Shown: piece by piece, positions 26,558 through 35,546 of the stretch | Position numbering within the stretch: position 1 is the first letter of the stretch | How the letters are laid out: each line of letters begins with the position of its first letter | DNA from: Aliirhizobium smilacinae | GTDB taxonomy: Bacteria > Pseudomonadota > Alphaproteobacteria > Rhizobiales > Rhizobiaceae | Length of the DNA: 64,000 nucleotides | Reading direction: 5' to 3' | NCBI RefSeq assembly: GCF_006335145.1 | Contig: NZ_VDMN01000002.1 | Coordinates: 186,001 to 250,000, forward strand | Position numbers and translations under genes: made by a program | Notes under the pieces: model-generated | Databases searched by the model: none | What the model was told of the DNA's origin: nothing | The model's input: only the letters and a program-made list of their open reading frames with translations

Positions 26558-28111
26558 TTACATCTTCACCAGCCACAGGCGGGGAAGGTTGTCCGAGAAG
26601 AGCGGGAAATCCTTGATCTTCGCGGTTGTCGCCCAAGCGAGCGGCTGCTGATGCAGCGGGATCATCAGGGCATGGTCTTTGGCGATTTTCAGCGACTGCG
26701 CCTCCATCGCCAGCCGTTTGGTCTGGTCGAGTTCGACGGCAGAGGCTTCCGTCACCTTGTCGAATTCCTTGTCGGACCAGCCGCCCCAGTTGAAGATACC
26801 GAACGAACCTTCCTTCGTGTGAAGGACCTGCGAGGTAAGGCTGTAGGTGTCGAGCATGGGAAGCGTTGCCCAGCCGAGTGTGTAGACATCCACCCTGCCC
26901 GACGAGCGCTTCGGCGTCTGAACCGCACGGGTGCCCTGATCCAGTTTCGGCTTGAGGCCGACGCGCGACCACATCGAAGCGACCGCCTGGCAGACCTGTT
27001 CCTCGTTGACGAGGCTGTCGGCACAGTTGAACTCGAATTCAAAACCTTCGGCGCCTGCTTCCTTAAGCAGCGCCTTGGCCTTTTCCGGATCGGCCTTGAC
27101 CGGCGTATCGATTGCCGCGTCATAACCGGGGATCTGCGGGGCGACGAGTGCACCGGCATTGCGTGATTTTCCGCGCATGACCTTCTTGTTGATGAGGTCG
27201 AGATCGATGGCCAACTGCATTGCCTGACGAACACGCAGATCCTTCATCGGGTTTGCAGCACCGGACAGAAGCTGATCACGCTGGGAAAAACCGATCATCA
27301 CGGTGCGAAGGTCGGTGCCTTCCAGCACTTTGACCTCGGGAGAAGCCGCAAGCCGCGGCATATCCTGCACCGGCGCCTGGTCGGTGAAATCGATATCGCC
27401 GGCCAGAAGGGCGGCAACACGAGTTGCCGGCGAGGCAATAGGGGTCAGCTCGATCCGGTCGATATTGTGCTGGGGCTTGTCCCACCAGCCATCGAACTTG
27501 GTAAAGACCGTCTTTGCATCCGGCTGGCGGCTTTCGACTTTGAACGGGCCGGTGCCGTTTTCATTGTAGGTCGCGTAACCTTCGGTGCCGGATCCGACAT
27601 CCGTCGGAGCTTCGGCATTGTTGTCCGTCAGCCAGCCTGCATCGAAGATGTAGATAGTCGTAAGGTCATTCGCCAGAAGCGGATAATTGGCGGAAACGTC
27701 GATCTCGATCGTGTGCGCGTCGATGACGCGCGACCCTTTGTAGGCCGGGATATTGCCGCGAAGCGGCGATTTCGGGTTCGTTGCACGCAGCAGCGAAGCC
27801 TGTACGTCTTCGGCGGTGAAATCCGCACCATTGTGGAATTTCACACCTTCCCGCAGCTTGAAGCGCCAGGTTGTCGGCGAGACGATCTCCCAGGACGAGG
27901 CAAGTGCAGGCTCGATCTTGAGATTGCGGTCGTAACGGACCAGCCCTTCATAGGCGTGGTTGAGGACGCCAAGCGCAAAACTGTCGCCGTAGGAATAAGG
28001 GTCGAGCGAGCTGATGTCGCGCGATGCACCCCATTTCAACGTTCCGGCCGTGGCCGGTATTGCCAAGGCAAGCAGGGCAACGCCCGTCACTAGAATTCTC
28101 GATAATTGCAT
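26558..28111 (-). CDS. ABC transporter periplasmic substrate-binding protein, family 5
   Basis: A 517-residue DppA-family binding protein. The signal peptide is MQLSRILVTGVALLALAIPATAG (about 22 residues, cleaved after ATA). Family marks: WRFKLREGVKFHNGADFTAEDVQASLLR (about 85) and VRQAMQLAIDLDLINKKVMRGKSR (about 280). First gene of the leftward importer-amidohydrolase operon. Three copies or part-copies of a TGCATGCA-type palindrome lie upstream. Confidence 0.92.
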   Translation of the reverse strand: MQLSRILVTGVALLALAIPATAGTLKWGASRDISSLDPYSYGDSFALGVLNHAYEGLVRYDRNLKIEPALASSWEIVSPTTWRFKLREGVKFHNGADFTAEDVQASLLRATNPKSPLRGNIPAYKGSRVIDAHTIEIDVSANYPLLANDLTTIYIFDAGWLTDNNAEAPTDVGSGTEGYATYNENGTGPFKVESRQPDAKTVFTKFDGWWDKPQHNIDRIELTPIASPATRVAALLAGDIDFTDQAPVQDMPRLAASPEVKVLEGTDLRTVMIGFSQRDQLLSGAANPMKDLRVRQAMQLAIDLDLINKKVMRGKSRNAGALVAPQIPGYDAAIDTPVKADPEKAKALLKEAGAEGFEFEFNCADSLVNEEQVCQAVASMWSRVGLKPKLDQGTRAVQTPKRSSGRVDVYTLGWATLPMLDTYSLTSQVLHTKEGSFGIFNWGGWSDKEFDKVTEASAVELDQTKRLAMEAQSLKIAKDHALMIPLHQQPLAWATTAKIKDFPLFSDNLPRLWLVKM

Positions 28112-28128
28112 TGATTAATTCCCCTCGG

Positions 28129-28140
28129 ATTGCATGCAAT
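28129..28140. promoter_or_regulatory. operator-like palindrome, copy 1
   Basis: ATTGCATGCAAT, a perfect 12-base palindrome, 18 bases upstream of the binding-protein start codon. The same core recurs at 28265-28280 upstream of the divergent GntR gene, so it is probably that regulator's site. Confidence 0.7.
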
Positions 28141-28264
28141 GTCCGCAAGGCGATGCTTGAACCCGGACGCCATGACGTTAAAACCGGTTACTGCAGGCGG
28201 CTTTTCGCACTTTCTCTGGCAGTCTGGCCTCAGGCTAGATCAGAACGGATACAAATTCAATACA

Positions 28265-28280
28265 AAATTGCATGCAATTT
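28265..28280. promoter_or_regulatory. operator-like palindrome, copy 2
   Basis: AAATTGCATGCAATTT, a perfect 16-base palindrome sharing the ATTGCATGCAAT core with copy 1. It lies 73 bases before the GntR start codon. A weaker related inverted repeat (ATGCAG, 6 bases, CTGCAT) follows at about 28314-28331. Confidence 0.7.
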
Positions 28281-28352
28281 ATTAGTCTGGATGAAATACG
28301 ATTTTTATGCGATATGCAGACAAAACTGCATTCAAGGGAAAGAGCTGCAGCG

Positions 28353-29042
28353 ATGTCTACGAATCTCAGCAGAAGCGATGCGATTTACGCGTCGCTTCGC
28401 CGCGCAATCCTCGAACAGGCGCTAAAGCCAGGCACGAAGCTGCCGGAGGATTCCATCGGCGATACGTTCAGCGTCAGCCGCACGAGTGCACGCAATGCGC
28501 TTCTGCGGCTTGCTTCCGATGGCCTTGTCGAGATCAAGCCGAACCGTGGTGCCGCCGTTGCCATGCCGACGCTGGAAGAGGCAGAAGAAGTCTTCGCCCT
28601 GAGGCGATGCCTGGAACGTGAGGTGATCGAACGGCTTTGCAAGCGCATGCCGCGCGACGGCATCGATGCGCTGATCAGCCATGTGCGGGAAGAAGAACGG
28701 GCGCTTCAGGCATCATCTCCGCGCTCCATCCGGCTTGCCGGTGAGTTTCACATCCTGCTTGCAGAGCTTACCGGCTCGAAACTGCTCATCGACTTCATTA
28801 GTCAGATCGTCTCGCGCTCGTCGCTCATTCTTGCCCGTTTCGGTCGCCCGCATTCTGCTGAATGCGGTATCGATGAACATGTCCAGTTGATCGAAGCGCT
28901 CAAGGAACAGGATCCGGAAACCGCAAGCCGCATCATGGACCACCATCTGCATGCTGTCGAAGACCGCGCCAAGACCGATGACAAGGACGATGGTCCCGAC
29001 ATCACCGAGATCCTCAACCGCTACATGTCGGCGTCCGAATAA
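28353..29042 (+). CDS. GntR-family regulator, FCD subgroup
   Basis: A 229-residue regulator. Winged helix: LKPGTKLPEDSIGDTF and SVSRTSARNALLRLASDGLVEI (about 25-65). FCD domain (about 80-215) with the acidic/His residues RLAGEFHILLAELTGSKL and HVQLIEALKEQDPETASRIMDHHL. Earlier in-frame ATGs exist at 28272 and 28314; the ATG chosen best matches the family's N-terminus. It starts an operon with the GGT-like gene one base downstream and sits opposite the importer, so it probably controls all of region C through the paired palindromes. Confidence 0.88.
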   Translation: MSTNLSRSDAIYASLRRAILEQALKPGTKLPEDSIGDTFSVSRTSARNALLRLASDGLVEIKPNRGAAVAMPTLEEAEEVFALRRCLEREVIERLCKRMPRDGIDALISHVREEERALQASSPRSIRLAGEFHILLAELTGSKLLIDFISQIVSRSSLILARFGRPHSAECGIDEHVQLIEALKEQDPETASRIMDHHLHAVEDRAKTDDKDDGPDITEILNRYMSASE

Positions 29043-29043
29043 C

Positions 29044-30609
29044 ATGAACCAGACGGAAAAGGCCGCTGCGCGATCCCGGCGCGGCATGGTGACAAGCCCG
29101 CACCATCTGGCAAGCGAGGCTGGCGCCAAGGTTCTGCGTCGTGGCGGAACGGCAATCGAAGCAGTGATCGCGGCAGGCGCAGCACTCACGGTTCTCTACC
29201 CGCATTTTTGCGGGCTCGGCGGCGATGCGATCTGGATCGTTGCGGACCGCGCCGGCCGGCGTAAGGCGATCATGGGGATAGGTCAGGCGGCACAGGTGCT
29301 GCCGGATCTTGAAACCATCCCTGCGCGTGGCCCGCTTTCAGCACTGACCACCGCCGCAGTCGTCGATAGCTGGGGGCAAGCCCTTGGTTACTCGCGAGAC
29401 AATTGGCGGGGCAAGGAAAGCTTCGAATCTCTTCTTGCCGATGCGATCGAGCTGGCGGCTGGCGGTTTTCCCGTCAGCCGGTCGCAACAGCATTGGCATA
29501 GGTTCCGAAATGGAGAAATCGAAGCCTGGCCAGGCGTCGCCGACTTTTTCGTGACGCAGGGACAGCAGCGCCAGCCGCAGCTCGCAGCAGTGCTGGAAAC
29601 GATCGCCCTGCGCGGACACCGCGAATTTTACGAGGGCGAACTTGGACATCGCATAGCAAAGGCATTGGAGGCCGCAGGCAGCCCGATCCGGATGGGCGAT
29701 CTGGCAAGGACCGCGGCCACCCTTACCGATCCGGTTTCAATCACGTATCGCGACATCGAACTTCTGGCGCCACCGCCACCTTCGCAAGGCATTTCGACGC
29801 TCGCTATCATGGGCATCCTGTCGAATTTTCAGATGCGGGACGTCGATCCAACGTCTGCGGATTTCTACCATCTCTGTGTCGAGGCGGTAAAACAGGCGTT
29901 TCTCGACCGGGGACAGATCGCCGATCCGGATTTCGTCGCGCAACATTGCACCGAGTGGCTCGACAAAAATCACCTCTCAGCCAAGGCGACGGCTATCAAT
30001 CCGAAGTCCGCCATGCCCTGGCCTCACCGCTTCCAGACCGGCGACACGGTCTATCTCGCGGCAGTCGATGCCGAAGGCCGTTCAGCCAGTGTGCTGCAAA
30101 GTACCTATTATGACTGGGGCAGCGGCGTTCTGTTGCCGGATACCGGCATTCTCTGGCAGAACCGCGGAGCCGCATTCAGCACCGACCCTGCGAGCCCGAA
30201 TGTCCTGGCCCCCGGCAAGCGTCCTTTCTACACACTCAACCCCGGCCTCGGGCTGAAAGACGGACTGCCGCATCTTCTCTACGGCACCCAGGGCGCCGAC
30301 GGCCAGCCGCAGACGCTGACCGTGCTGCTCAGCCGATTGATAGATCACGGCTTCGACCCGCTCGCGGCCCTTTCCGCGCCGCGTTTCCTTCTCGGCAGAA
30401 CCTTCTCCGACACGCGCGACAATCTGAAAATAGAGGATGCGGTCGGCGACACTGTTCTTGCCGCCCTCGCCGCCCGCGGTCATGAAGTCATTGCAATCCC
30501 CGCCCTGAATGCCCTCTCCGGACAAGCCGGCGTCATTCGATTGAACGACGACGGATGGATGGAAGGCGCCCATGATCCACGCAGCGACGGCTGCGCCATT
30601 GCCATATAG
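29044..30609 (+). CDS. gamma-glutamyltranspeptidase-like Ntn hydrolase, cytoplasmic
   Basis: A 521-residue member of the gamma-glutamyltranspeptidase/cephalosporin acylase family, which self-cleave before a Thr and hydrolyse gamma-glutamyl or acyl amides. N-part: RGMVTSPHHLASEAGAKVLRRGG and FCGLGGDAIWIV. The likely cleavage/catalytic Thr is in FQTGDTVYLAAVDAEGRS (about 335), where classic GGTs have TTHYSVVD, giving a small subunit of about 185 residues with RPFYTLNPGL. No signal peptide is visible, unlike the periplasmic E. coli enzyme, so it should act on imported substrate. It lies between the GntR regulator and an amidohydrolase. Confidence 0.83.
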   Translation: MNQTEKAAARSRRGMVTSPHHLASEAGAKVLRRGGTAIEAVIAAGAALTVLYPHFCGLGGDAIWIVADRAGRRKAIMGIGQAAQVLPDLETIPARGPLSALTTAAVVDSWGQALGYSRDNWRGKESFESLLADAIELAAGGFPVSRSQQHWHRFRNGEIEAWPGVADFFVTQGQQRQPQLAAVLETIALRGHREFYEGELGHRIAKALEAAGSPIRMGDLARTAATLTDPVSITYRDIELLAPPPPSQGISTLAIMGILSNFQMRDVDPTSADFYHLCVEAVKQAFLDRGQIADPDFVAQHCTEWLDKNHLSAKATAINPKSAMPWPHRFQTGDTVYLAAVDAEGRSASVLQSTYYDWGSGVLLPDTGILWQNRGAAFSTDPASPNVLAPGKRPFYTLNPGLGLKDGLPHLLYGTQGADGQPQTLTVLLSRLIDHGFDPLAALSAPRFLLGRTFSDTRDNLKIEDAVGDTVLAALAARGHEVIAIPALNALSGQAGVIRLNDDGWMEGAHDPRSDGCAIAI

Positions 30610-30617
30610 GGTTTGAG

Positions 30618-31850
30618 ATGAAGGTCGATCTTCTTCTTCGTAATGCGCGGATCGCGCGACATCCGGATCTGTTTGATATCGCTATCAAGGATGGCCTGAT
30701 CACCGGAATTGAACATAAGATCCGTTGCGACGCCGTGGAGGAAGACGATCTCGAAGGAGCCTTCGCCTTCCCCGGTTTTGTCGATAGCCACATCCATCTC
30801 GACAAGGCCTGCATTCTGGACCGCTGTTCGATCTGCGCCGGGACGCTCGAAGAGGCAGTGCGCGAAACGGCAAAGGCAAAAGCGGGCTTTTCCGAGGACG
30901 ACGTTTACCAGCGGGCATCGGCGCTTGTCAGCAAGGCGATCATGCACGGCACCAATCGGATGCGGACATTCGTCGAAATCGATCCCCGCGCAGGCATGCG
31001 GTCGTTCGAAGCGATCAAGCGGGTTCGTGAAGACTATGCTTTCGCTATCGACATCCAGATCTGTGCTTTCGCTCAGGAAGGACTGACGCAGGAGCCCGAA
31101 ACCGAGGCAATGCTCGATGAGGCTCTCCGCTCAGGTGCCGATCTGATTGGCGGATGCCCCTACACCGATGCTGATCCGGCGGAACATGTTCGCAGGATCT
31201 TCGCGCTTGCGCGGAGACATGATGTCGATGTCGATTTTCACCTCGACTTCAGCCTTGATCCGACGAAAACCGATCTGCCCGCCGTGATCGAAGCAACGCA
31301 ACTGAATGATTATGGCGGTCGCGTCACGATCGGCCACGTCACAAATCTGTCTGCTCTTGATCCGGACGTCCTTGCCCTAATAGGAAGAAGGATTGCCGAC
31401 GCGGGCATCGCGCTGACCGTACTGCCGGCCACGGATCTGTTTCTCATGGGGCGGCAATATAGTTCGAATGTTCCGCGCGGTATCGCGCCGGCCCACCTTC
31501 TGTCGGCATTGGGCGTCAGAACGGCAATCGCCACCAACAATGTGCTGAACCCCTTCACCCCGTTCGGCGACGCCTCGCTGGCACGCATGGCCAATCTCTA
31601 TGCCAACGTCATGCAGCTCTCGCGTGACGCGGACATCGAACTTGTCTTCGATATGGTAGGGTCGCAGGCCGCGGCGATTATCGGCGCGCGATATGATCTG
31701 GCAGTCGGCGGGCCGGCGGATATCGTGGCTCTCGATGCGGTAGATTCATGCGAGGTGGTGCGCTCCTCGCCCCTCGCCCTTGCAGGATGGAAGCGCGGGC
31801 GAAAAACTTTTACACGCCCGAAGCCTCAACTCATGAAATACCGTCCCTAA
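30618..31850 (+). CDS. amidohydrolase, cytosine deaminase-like, lacking the catalytic Glu
   Basis: A 410-residue amidohydrolase. HxH is present in VDSHIHLDKAC (about 56), but the next motif reads DVDFHLDFSLDP (about 205), where CodA-type enzymes have His-x-x-Glu; here Phe takes the place of the Glu. His in TIGHVTNLS (about 237) and Asp in PATDLFLMGRQ (about 272) remain, and NPFTPFGDASL resembles the usual GNGD region. It may use other residues or act on an amide not needing that proton shuttle. It ends 25 bp from the convergent kinase gene. Confidence 0.8.
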   Translation: MKVDLLLRNARIARHPDLFDIAIKDGLITGIEHKIRCDAVEEDDLEGAFAFPGFVDSHIHLDKACILDRCSICAGTLEEAVRETAKAKAGFSEDDVYQRASALVSKAIMHGTNRMRTFVEIDPRAGMRSFEAIKRVREDYAFAIDIQICAFAQEGLTQEPETEAMLDEALRSGADLIGGCPYTDADPAEHVRRIFALARRHDVDVDFHLDFSLDPTKTDLPAVIEATQLNDYGGRVTIGHVTNLSALDPDVLALIGRRIADAGIALTVLPATDLFLMGRQYSSNVPRGIAPAHLLSALGVRTAIATNNVLNPFTPFGDASLARMANLYANVMQLSRDADIELVFDMVGSQAAAIIGARYDLAVGGPADIVALDAVDSCEVVRSSPLALAGWKRGRKTFTRPKPQLMKYRP

Positions 31851-31875
31851 TGGATCCAGGTGATTGAACCGATCC

Positions 31876-32772
31876 TCAAGCCAGCGTAACGGCAAGCCCC
31901 GGATGCCCGTCCGTATCTGCAGCCGAAGGAATGCTGCTTTGGCTGCCCGGTCGGGAGCAGGCGATGCCGGCGGCAACCGAAGCACGCTGCATGGCAGCCT
32001 CAAGCGAGAGCCCGCGATCAAGCGCAGAAGCAAGCACGCCGACAAAGCAATCGCCGGCAGCGGTCGTGTCCTTCACGTCGATCGGCAGTGCCGCGACGCG
32101 GATATCTTTTCCCTCGACACAGGCCTCAGCACCATCCCCGCCCAGCGTTCTCAGGACACCGGTGCCGAGCCGCACCGAAAGTGCCGCCGCTGATGATCCG
32201 CAGCCGAGCCAACCGGATAACGCTTCCGCCTCGTCTTCGTTGACGACAACGAGGCTGCACAGCGAAAGAACTTCTTCCGCAAGCGAATATGCGGGGGCGA
32301 GATTGAGGATCGACATGGCCTTCGTCGCACTGACGCGGCGGATCAGCTTTTCCACTTCCACAATGTCGTTTTCCATCTGTAACAGCACGACATTTGCCCG
32401 TTGCAACAGGTTTTCTTCCACTGCATCCGATGACGCGACGAGGTTGGCGCATGCCGCAACCACGATCATGTTGCGGCCCTTGGCATCGATGTGGATCGAG
32501 GCACTGCCGGTCGGTTCGGAAACACGAGAAACCCGGCTGATATCGGTCGCCGAAGTCAGGTTCTGCAGACCGATCTCGGCCAGACCATCGTTGCCGACGG
32601 CACCCACCATCACCACTTCAGCGCCATCACGCGCCGCCGCCAGCGCCTGGTTGGCGCCCTTCCCCCCGGATTCCGTGCGAAAACCTTTGGCGAGCAGCGT
32701 CTGGCCCGGTTGCGGCATGTCCTCGACTTCGTAGACAAAGTCGACATTGATGGAGCCGAAAGTGATGATCAT
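31876..32772 (-). CDS. PfkB-family sugar kinase, ribokinase-like
   Basis: A 298-residue kinase. N-terminal GSINVDFVYEVEDMPQPGQT and SGGKGANQALAAARDGAEV are the ribokinase substrate motifs (about 6-52); the ATP/anion-hole motif is DVKDTTAAGDCFVGVLASA (about 240). In this operon it follows the importer ATPase and two nucleoside hydrolases, so phosphorylating ribose or deoxyribose freed from a nucleoside is likely (inference). The common DTTGAGD motif reads DTTAAGD, a mild variant. Confidence 0.87.
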   Translation of the reverse strand: MIITFGSINVDFVYEVEDMPQPGQTLLAKGFRTESGGKGANQALAAARDGAEVVMVGAVGNDGLAEIGLQNLTSATDISRVSRVSEPTGSASIHIDAKGRNMIVVAACANLVASSDAVEENLLQRANVVLLQMENDIVEVEKLIRRVSATKAMSILNLAPAYSLAEEVLSLCSLVVVNEDEAEALSGWLGCGSSAAALSVRLGTGVLRTLGGDGAEACVEGKDIRVAALPIDVKDTTAAGDCFVGVLASALDRGLSLEAAMQRASVAAGIACSRPGSQSSIPSAADTDGHPGLAVTLA

Positions 32773-32783
32773 GGCATGTTTCC

Positions 32784-34601
32784 TTACGCGACCTGGACGA
32801 AGTGGCCTTCGCCGGCTTCTTCGTAGGTGCGCTTCGGCGGAACGTAATCGGCGGCACGGAACGGGCTCTTGATCTCGTCATTGGAGATACGGCGCGTCTG
32901 CCGACGCGATGGATCGGCGATCGGCACGGCCGCCATGAGGCGCTTGGTATAGTCGTGCTGCGGGTTCTCGAACACGGCCTGACGTGGGCCTATCTCGACG
33001 ATTTCGCCGAGATACATGACCGCGACCCGATGACTGATGCGCTCGACCACCGCCATATCGTGGCTGATGAAGAGATAACCAAGGCCAAGTTTCTCCTGCA
33101 GGTCGAGCATCAGATTGATAACCTGCGCCTTGACCGACACGTCGAGCGCCGAGACGGATTCGTCGGCGATCAGCAGTTTGGGTTCCAGAGCAAGCGCGCG
33201 GGCGATGCAGACGCGCTGCCGCTGACCGCCGGAAAACTCATGCGGAAAACGATCCGCCATCGAGGCGGAAAGGCCGACGCGTTCGAGCAGTTCTCCGACA
33301 CGTTGGCGGGCGTCTGACGCCTTGACGAGACCATGGGTGATGATCGGCTCGGCAATCGCCTGACCGACGCGGATGCGCGGGTTGAGGCTTTCGAACGGAT
33401 CCTGAAAGATCATCTGTGCTTCGCGACGGATATCGGTAAGTTCCGACTTTCCAGCCTTCAGCACGTTCTTGCCGTCGATCTGGACCTCACCGGAGACCGG
33501 GTCGGTCAGCCGGATGATCGAGCGACCGGTGGTGGATTTTCCGCAACCGGATTCTCCGACCAGCGACAAAGTTTCGCCCTGACGCAGTTCCAGCGACACG
33601 CCTTCGACCGCATGGATGCGCCCAATCGTCTTGCGCAGGAAACCAGCCTTGATGGGGAACCGCGTTACCAGATTGTCGACCTTGAGGATTGGCGGCTGAT
33701 CGCGCTTGACGGTGTCCTCGGTCGGCTTGACCGCATGAATCTCGCCGGTTGCCATATCGACATGCGGGAAACGCAGCGGGCGGTCCTTGCCAGTCATTGA
33801 TCCGAGTTGCGGCACGGCCGACAGAAGCGCGCGGGTATAGGGATGTTTGGCACCGGCGAAGAGGTCGTGCGTCGTGCCGGTTTCCACCTGTTCGCCGCGA
33901 TACATGACGACCGTGCGGTCGGATATTTCCGCAACCACCCCCATGTCGTGGGTGATGAAGAGGACAGACATGCCCTCCTCTTCCTGCAGCGTCTTGATCA
34001 GCTCGAGGATCTGCGCCTGGATGGTGACGTCCAGCGCCGTCGTCGGCTCGTCAGCGATCAAGAGCTTCGGATCACAGGCAAGCGCGATGGCGATGACGAC
34101 GCGCTGGCGCATGCCGCCGGAAAAATTCATCGGGTATTCGTTGAGGCGCGATTTTGCCGACGGAATACGGACCTTTTCCAGAAGCCGCACGGCTTCCGCC
34201 TGTGCCTGTGTTTCGGACATGCCGCGATGCTGGCGAAGGACCTCGGTGATCTGATCGCCAATCTTCAGCACCGGGTTGAGCGACGTCATCGGCTCCTGAA
34301 AGATCATGCCGATGCGGTTGCCGCGGATCTTCTGCATGTCTTCAAGCGGAATGGACAGAAGGTCCTTGCCCTCGAACTCGATCTTGCCGGTCACGCGGGA
34401 ATTACCGGGCGACAGAAGCCGCATGATCGACATCGCGGTGACGCTCTTGCCCGAACCGGATTCTCCGACGACGGCGACGGTCTCCTTCGGTGCGATGTCA
34501 AAGCTGACATCGTTGACCACATTGCGCCACTCTCCACCGACACGGAAAGCCGTGTTGAGGTTGGAAATCGAAAGTATAGGGCCAGTGTTCGTATTGGTCA
34601 T
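32784..34601 (-). CDS. dipeptide/oligopeptide-type ABC transporter, double ATPase
   Basis: A 605-residue fused ATPase. Two domains (about 10-270 and 305-570) each have Walker A GESGSGKS or GESGCGKS, a signature ([16 protein letters not shown]) and Walker B ([24 protein letters not shown]). It is longer than the region B fusion because of the linker and a C-terminal tail of about 35 residues. It lies 3 bases from the DppC-type gene. Confidence 0.93.
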   Translation of the reverse strand: MTNTNTGPILSISNLNTAFRVGGEWRNVVNDVSFDIAPKETVAVVGESGSGKSVTAMSIMRLLSPGNSRVTGKIEFEGKDLLSIPLEDMQKIRGNRIGMIFQEPMTSLNPVLKIGDQITEVLRQHRGMSETQAQAEAVRLLEKVRIPSAKSRLNEYPMNFSGGMRQRVVIAIALACDPKLLIADEPTTALDVTIQAQILELIKTLQEEEGMSVLFITHDMGVVAEISDRTVVMYRGEQVETGTTHDLFAGAKHPYTRALLSAVPQLGSMTGKDRPLRFPHVDMATGEIHAVKPTEDTVKRDQPPILKVDNLVTRFPIKAGFLRKTIGRIHAVEGVSLELRQGETLSLVGESGCGKSTTGRSIIRLTDPVSGEVQIDGKNVLKAGKSELTDIRREAQMIFQDPFESLNPRIRVGQAIAEPIITHGLVKASDARQRVGELLERVGLSASMADRFPHEFSGGQRQRVCIARALALEPKLLIADESVSALDVSVKAQVINLMLDLQEKLGLGYLFISHDMAVVERISHRVAVMYLGEIVEIGPRQAVFENPQHDYTKRLMAAVPIADPSRRQTRRISNDEIKSPFRAADYVPPKRTYEEAGEGHFVQVA

Positions 34602-34604
34602 GGC

Positions 34605-35546
34605 TTAGCCCTCCCGGCGCGGATTGAGGATGTCGCGCAGGGCATCACCGATCAGGTTGATCGCGACGATGAGCAACAGAAGGGCAAGGCCCGGAAAGAA
34701 ACTGATCCAGTAGTCACCGGACAGCAGATATTCAAAGCCGTTCGAAATCAGCAGGCCGAGAGACGGTTCAGTAACCGGCAGGCCGATCCCAAGGAAGGAC
34801 AGCGTCGCTTCCAGCATGATGGCATAGGCAACGCGCATGGTCGCGACGACGATCAGCGGCGGCAGGCAGTTTGGCAGGATATGGCGGAACAGGATGCTGC
34901 GATCCGGCAGCGCCATCGAGCGGGCGGCATCGACATAGGCACGCTTGCGCTCGATCAGCGCAGAACCGCGAATGGTGCGGGCGTAATAGGCCCACTGGGT
35001 CACGACCAGTGCCAGAATGATCTTGTCGACGCCCTGGCCGAGAATGGCGAGAAAGATCAGTGCGATCAGGATGGCGGGGAAGCTGAGCTGGATATCAACG
35101 ATCCGCATCAGGATCGAGTCCGTCCGCCCACCGACATAGGCGCTGGTGAGACCGATCGAGGCGCCGATGACGAGCGCGATGGCCGCACTCGACAGGCCGA
35201 CGAGGATGCTGGTGCGCAGGCCGTAAAGGATGGCGCTGAACAGGTCCCGGCCCTGCGTGTCGGTGCCGATCAGATAGGTCATGCCCGACATGCTTTCCGA
35301 ACCCGGCGGCAGGCGGCCGTCGAGAATATCGAGCTGTGCGAGATCGTAAGGGTTCTGTGGCGCGATCAGCGGCGCAAACACGGCGGCGAGAATGAAGATT
35401 GTTACGAGAACCAGACCGAACAAAGCCAGCTTGTCATGCAGAAGCGCGTAGATGACTTCCCATGTCGGAGAGCGCGAGGCTGTTTTGGCGCCGCTATTGG
35501 CAGCGGCATGGACCGAAACGGTCGAGGGTGCATTCTTGTCGGTCAT
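34605..35546 (-). CDS. ABC transporter permease, DppC type
   Basis: A 313-residue inner-membrane permease. An N-tail of about 38 residues precedes the helix LALFGLVLVTIFILAAVFAPLI, then IGTDTQGRDLFSAILYGLRTS and the loop AARSMALPDRSILFRHILPN. The end DALRDILNPRREG fits DppC. Its start abuts the DppB-type stop. Confidence 0.92.
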   Translation of the reverse strand: MTDKNAPSTVSVHAAANSGAKTASRSPTWEVIYALLHDKLALFGLVLVTIFILAAVFAPLIAPQNPYDLAQLDILDGRLPPGSESMSGMTYLIGTDTQGRDLFSAILYGLRTSILVGLSSAAIALVIGASIGLTSAYVGGRTDSILMRIVDIQLSFPAILIALIFLAILGQGVDKIILALVVTQWAYYARTIRGSALIERKRAYVDAARSMALPDRSILFRHILPNCLPPLIVVATMRVAYAIMLEATLSFLGIGLPVTEPSLGLLISNGFEYLLSGDYWISFFPGLALLLLIVAINLIGDALRDILNPRREG

